From the NCBI GenBank assembly GCA_012934845.2, contig WNNJ02001633.1:81355-145354 (forward strand): 64,000 nucleotides of DNA, given 5' to 3'. This document shows positions 63,565 through 64,000 of this stretch, in pieces. Under the pieces are notes generated by a model. It was not told where the DNA came from. It worked only from the letters and a program-made list of their open reading frames with translations, and did not search any database. The position numbers were made by a program, and so were the translations under genes. The stretch is from Pomphorhynchus laevis (lineage: Eukaryota; Acanthocephala; Palaeacanthocephala; Echinorhynchida; Pomphorhynchidae). Every line of letters begins with the position of its first letter. Position 1 is the first letter of the stretch.

Positions 63565-64000
63565 TCAAATAAAATACTTGTTTGTTTGACCCTTTAGATA
63601 CTTGGCCCCTTTATAAAAATTATAAGCATTTACTTCAAAGATTTTACTACAAAAGAATAAATCTGAGGAGTACATTACTGTGATAGCTTCTCCATTAAGT
63701 ATGGGAGGTTTAGATATCACAGATCCTGTGTTTTCTGCTAAAGTGGAATTTGAGTGTTCTGTCGTAATAACTAACACATATTTAAAAGGATATACAATAG
63801 CCAAACTACACAATAGACAATTGGTTATTACGAAATAAATAACGTTAATAAAAAGTAACATTTTTAAGAAACGTTTAAGTGACGCAATATTGTCCATGCC
63901 TTCTGATGCATTACGTACTATCGAGTTTGCAACATCTGGAATATCATCTTGGCTAAGCGCTGTTCCATTCGAAAGTGAATCATACCACCTAACACAGAAT
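63565..64000 (-). CDS. Unidentified membrane protein, C-terminal part (runs off the window)
   Basis: The open frame continues upstream to the window edge: at least 145 codons, beginning FCVRWYDSLSNGTALSQDDI and going on through VRNASEGMDNIASLKRFLKM to a stop at 63565. A hydrophobic segment of about 25 residues (MLLFINVIYFVITNCLLCSLAIV, 63790-63860) looks like one membrane span. Around it are potential N-glycosylation sites (NGT, NAS, NST). The C-terminal 75 residues carry two Cys and many Tyr/Phe. I do not recognise the family. There is no sign of transposon origin, so a host gene is likely, and further exons may lie outside the window. Confidence 0.55.
   Translation of the reverse strand, partial: FCVRWYDSLSNGTALSQDDIPDVANSIVRNASEGMDNIASLKRFLKMLLFINVIYFVITNCLLCSLAIVYPFKYVLVITTEHSNSTLAENTGSVISKPPILNGEAITVMYSSDLFFCSKIFEVNAYNFYKGAKYLKGQTNKYFI

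Noticed and set aside
1-64000. tRNA or rRNA genes
   Set aside because: No cloverleaf with a good B-box or rRNA-like stretch could be found by reading either strand; a tRNAscan-SE run would be the proper test.

Overview
The window is AT-rich animal (metazoan) DNA: a few conserved single-copy eukaryotic genes sit in a dense mass of retroelements. Nothing is bacterial; there is no operon of prokaryotic type, CRISPR array, rRNA or recognisable tRNA. The species cannot be fixed from the sequence. Mostly intronless host genes, CR1-like LINEs whose reverse transcriptase reads YADDLKIW or YADDILIY, Penelope-like elements and a Merlin DNA transposon suggest a small-bodied invertebrate.

Host genes, left to right: GNL3 (nucleostemin-type GTPase, minus, two exons at 717-1771 and 7455-7848 around a transposon-filled intron of 5.7 kb); DGAT1 (diacylglycerol acyltransferase, minus, 13732-14970, one exon); NSMCE1 (SMC5/6 RING subunit, plus, 55725-56390) followed 249 bp later by UTP15 (small-subunit processome WD40 protein, plus, 56640-58142); and an unidentified membrane protein running off the right edge (minus, 63565-64000). 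They do not form a pathway, although GNL3 and UTP15 both act in ribosome assembly.

Mobile DNA makes up most of the rest. Provisional family names used below: LINE-A (LKIW-type reverse transcriptase, best copy 26.1-30.3 kb), LINE-B and LINE-C (ILIY-type, sharing a 3' hairpin; 45.0-49.6 kb and 22.0-24.7 kb), and LINE-R (WYADDAT reverse transcriptase or CCHC/RPAD endonuclease tail, 3' motif GGCCCATTTGNGGGAACC). There are two kinds of Penelope-like element: one with the usual C-terminal GIY-YIG domain (39.1-40.2 kb) and one with the domain at the N-terminus (41.2-43.9 kb, 55.1-55.6 kb, fragments elsewhere). One complete Ty3/gypsy element (34180-37979) has identical 90-bp LTRs and a 5-bp target duplication, and one complete Merlin element (2072-3212) has terminal inverted repeats and an 8-bp target duplication.

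The most interesting signals are the very short LTRs with apparent self-priming; the two opposite Penelope domain orders side by side; a structured repeated Penelope terminus with compensating base changes and crossing stems; a hammerhead-like core behind the other Penelope element; a C4 zinc module shared by the ORF1 proteins of several LINE families; and an apparent gene-conversion tract of about 1.18 kb between two inverted LINE-B copies.
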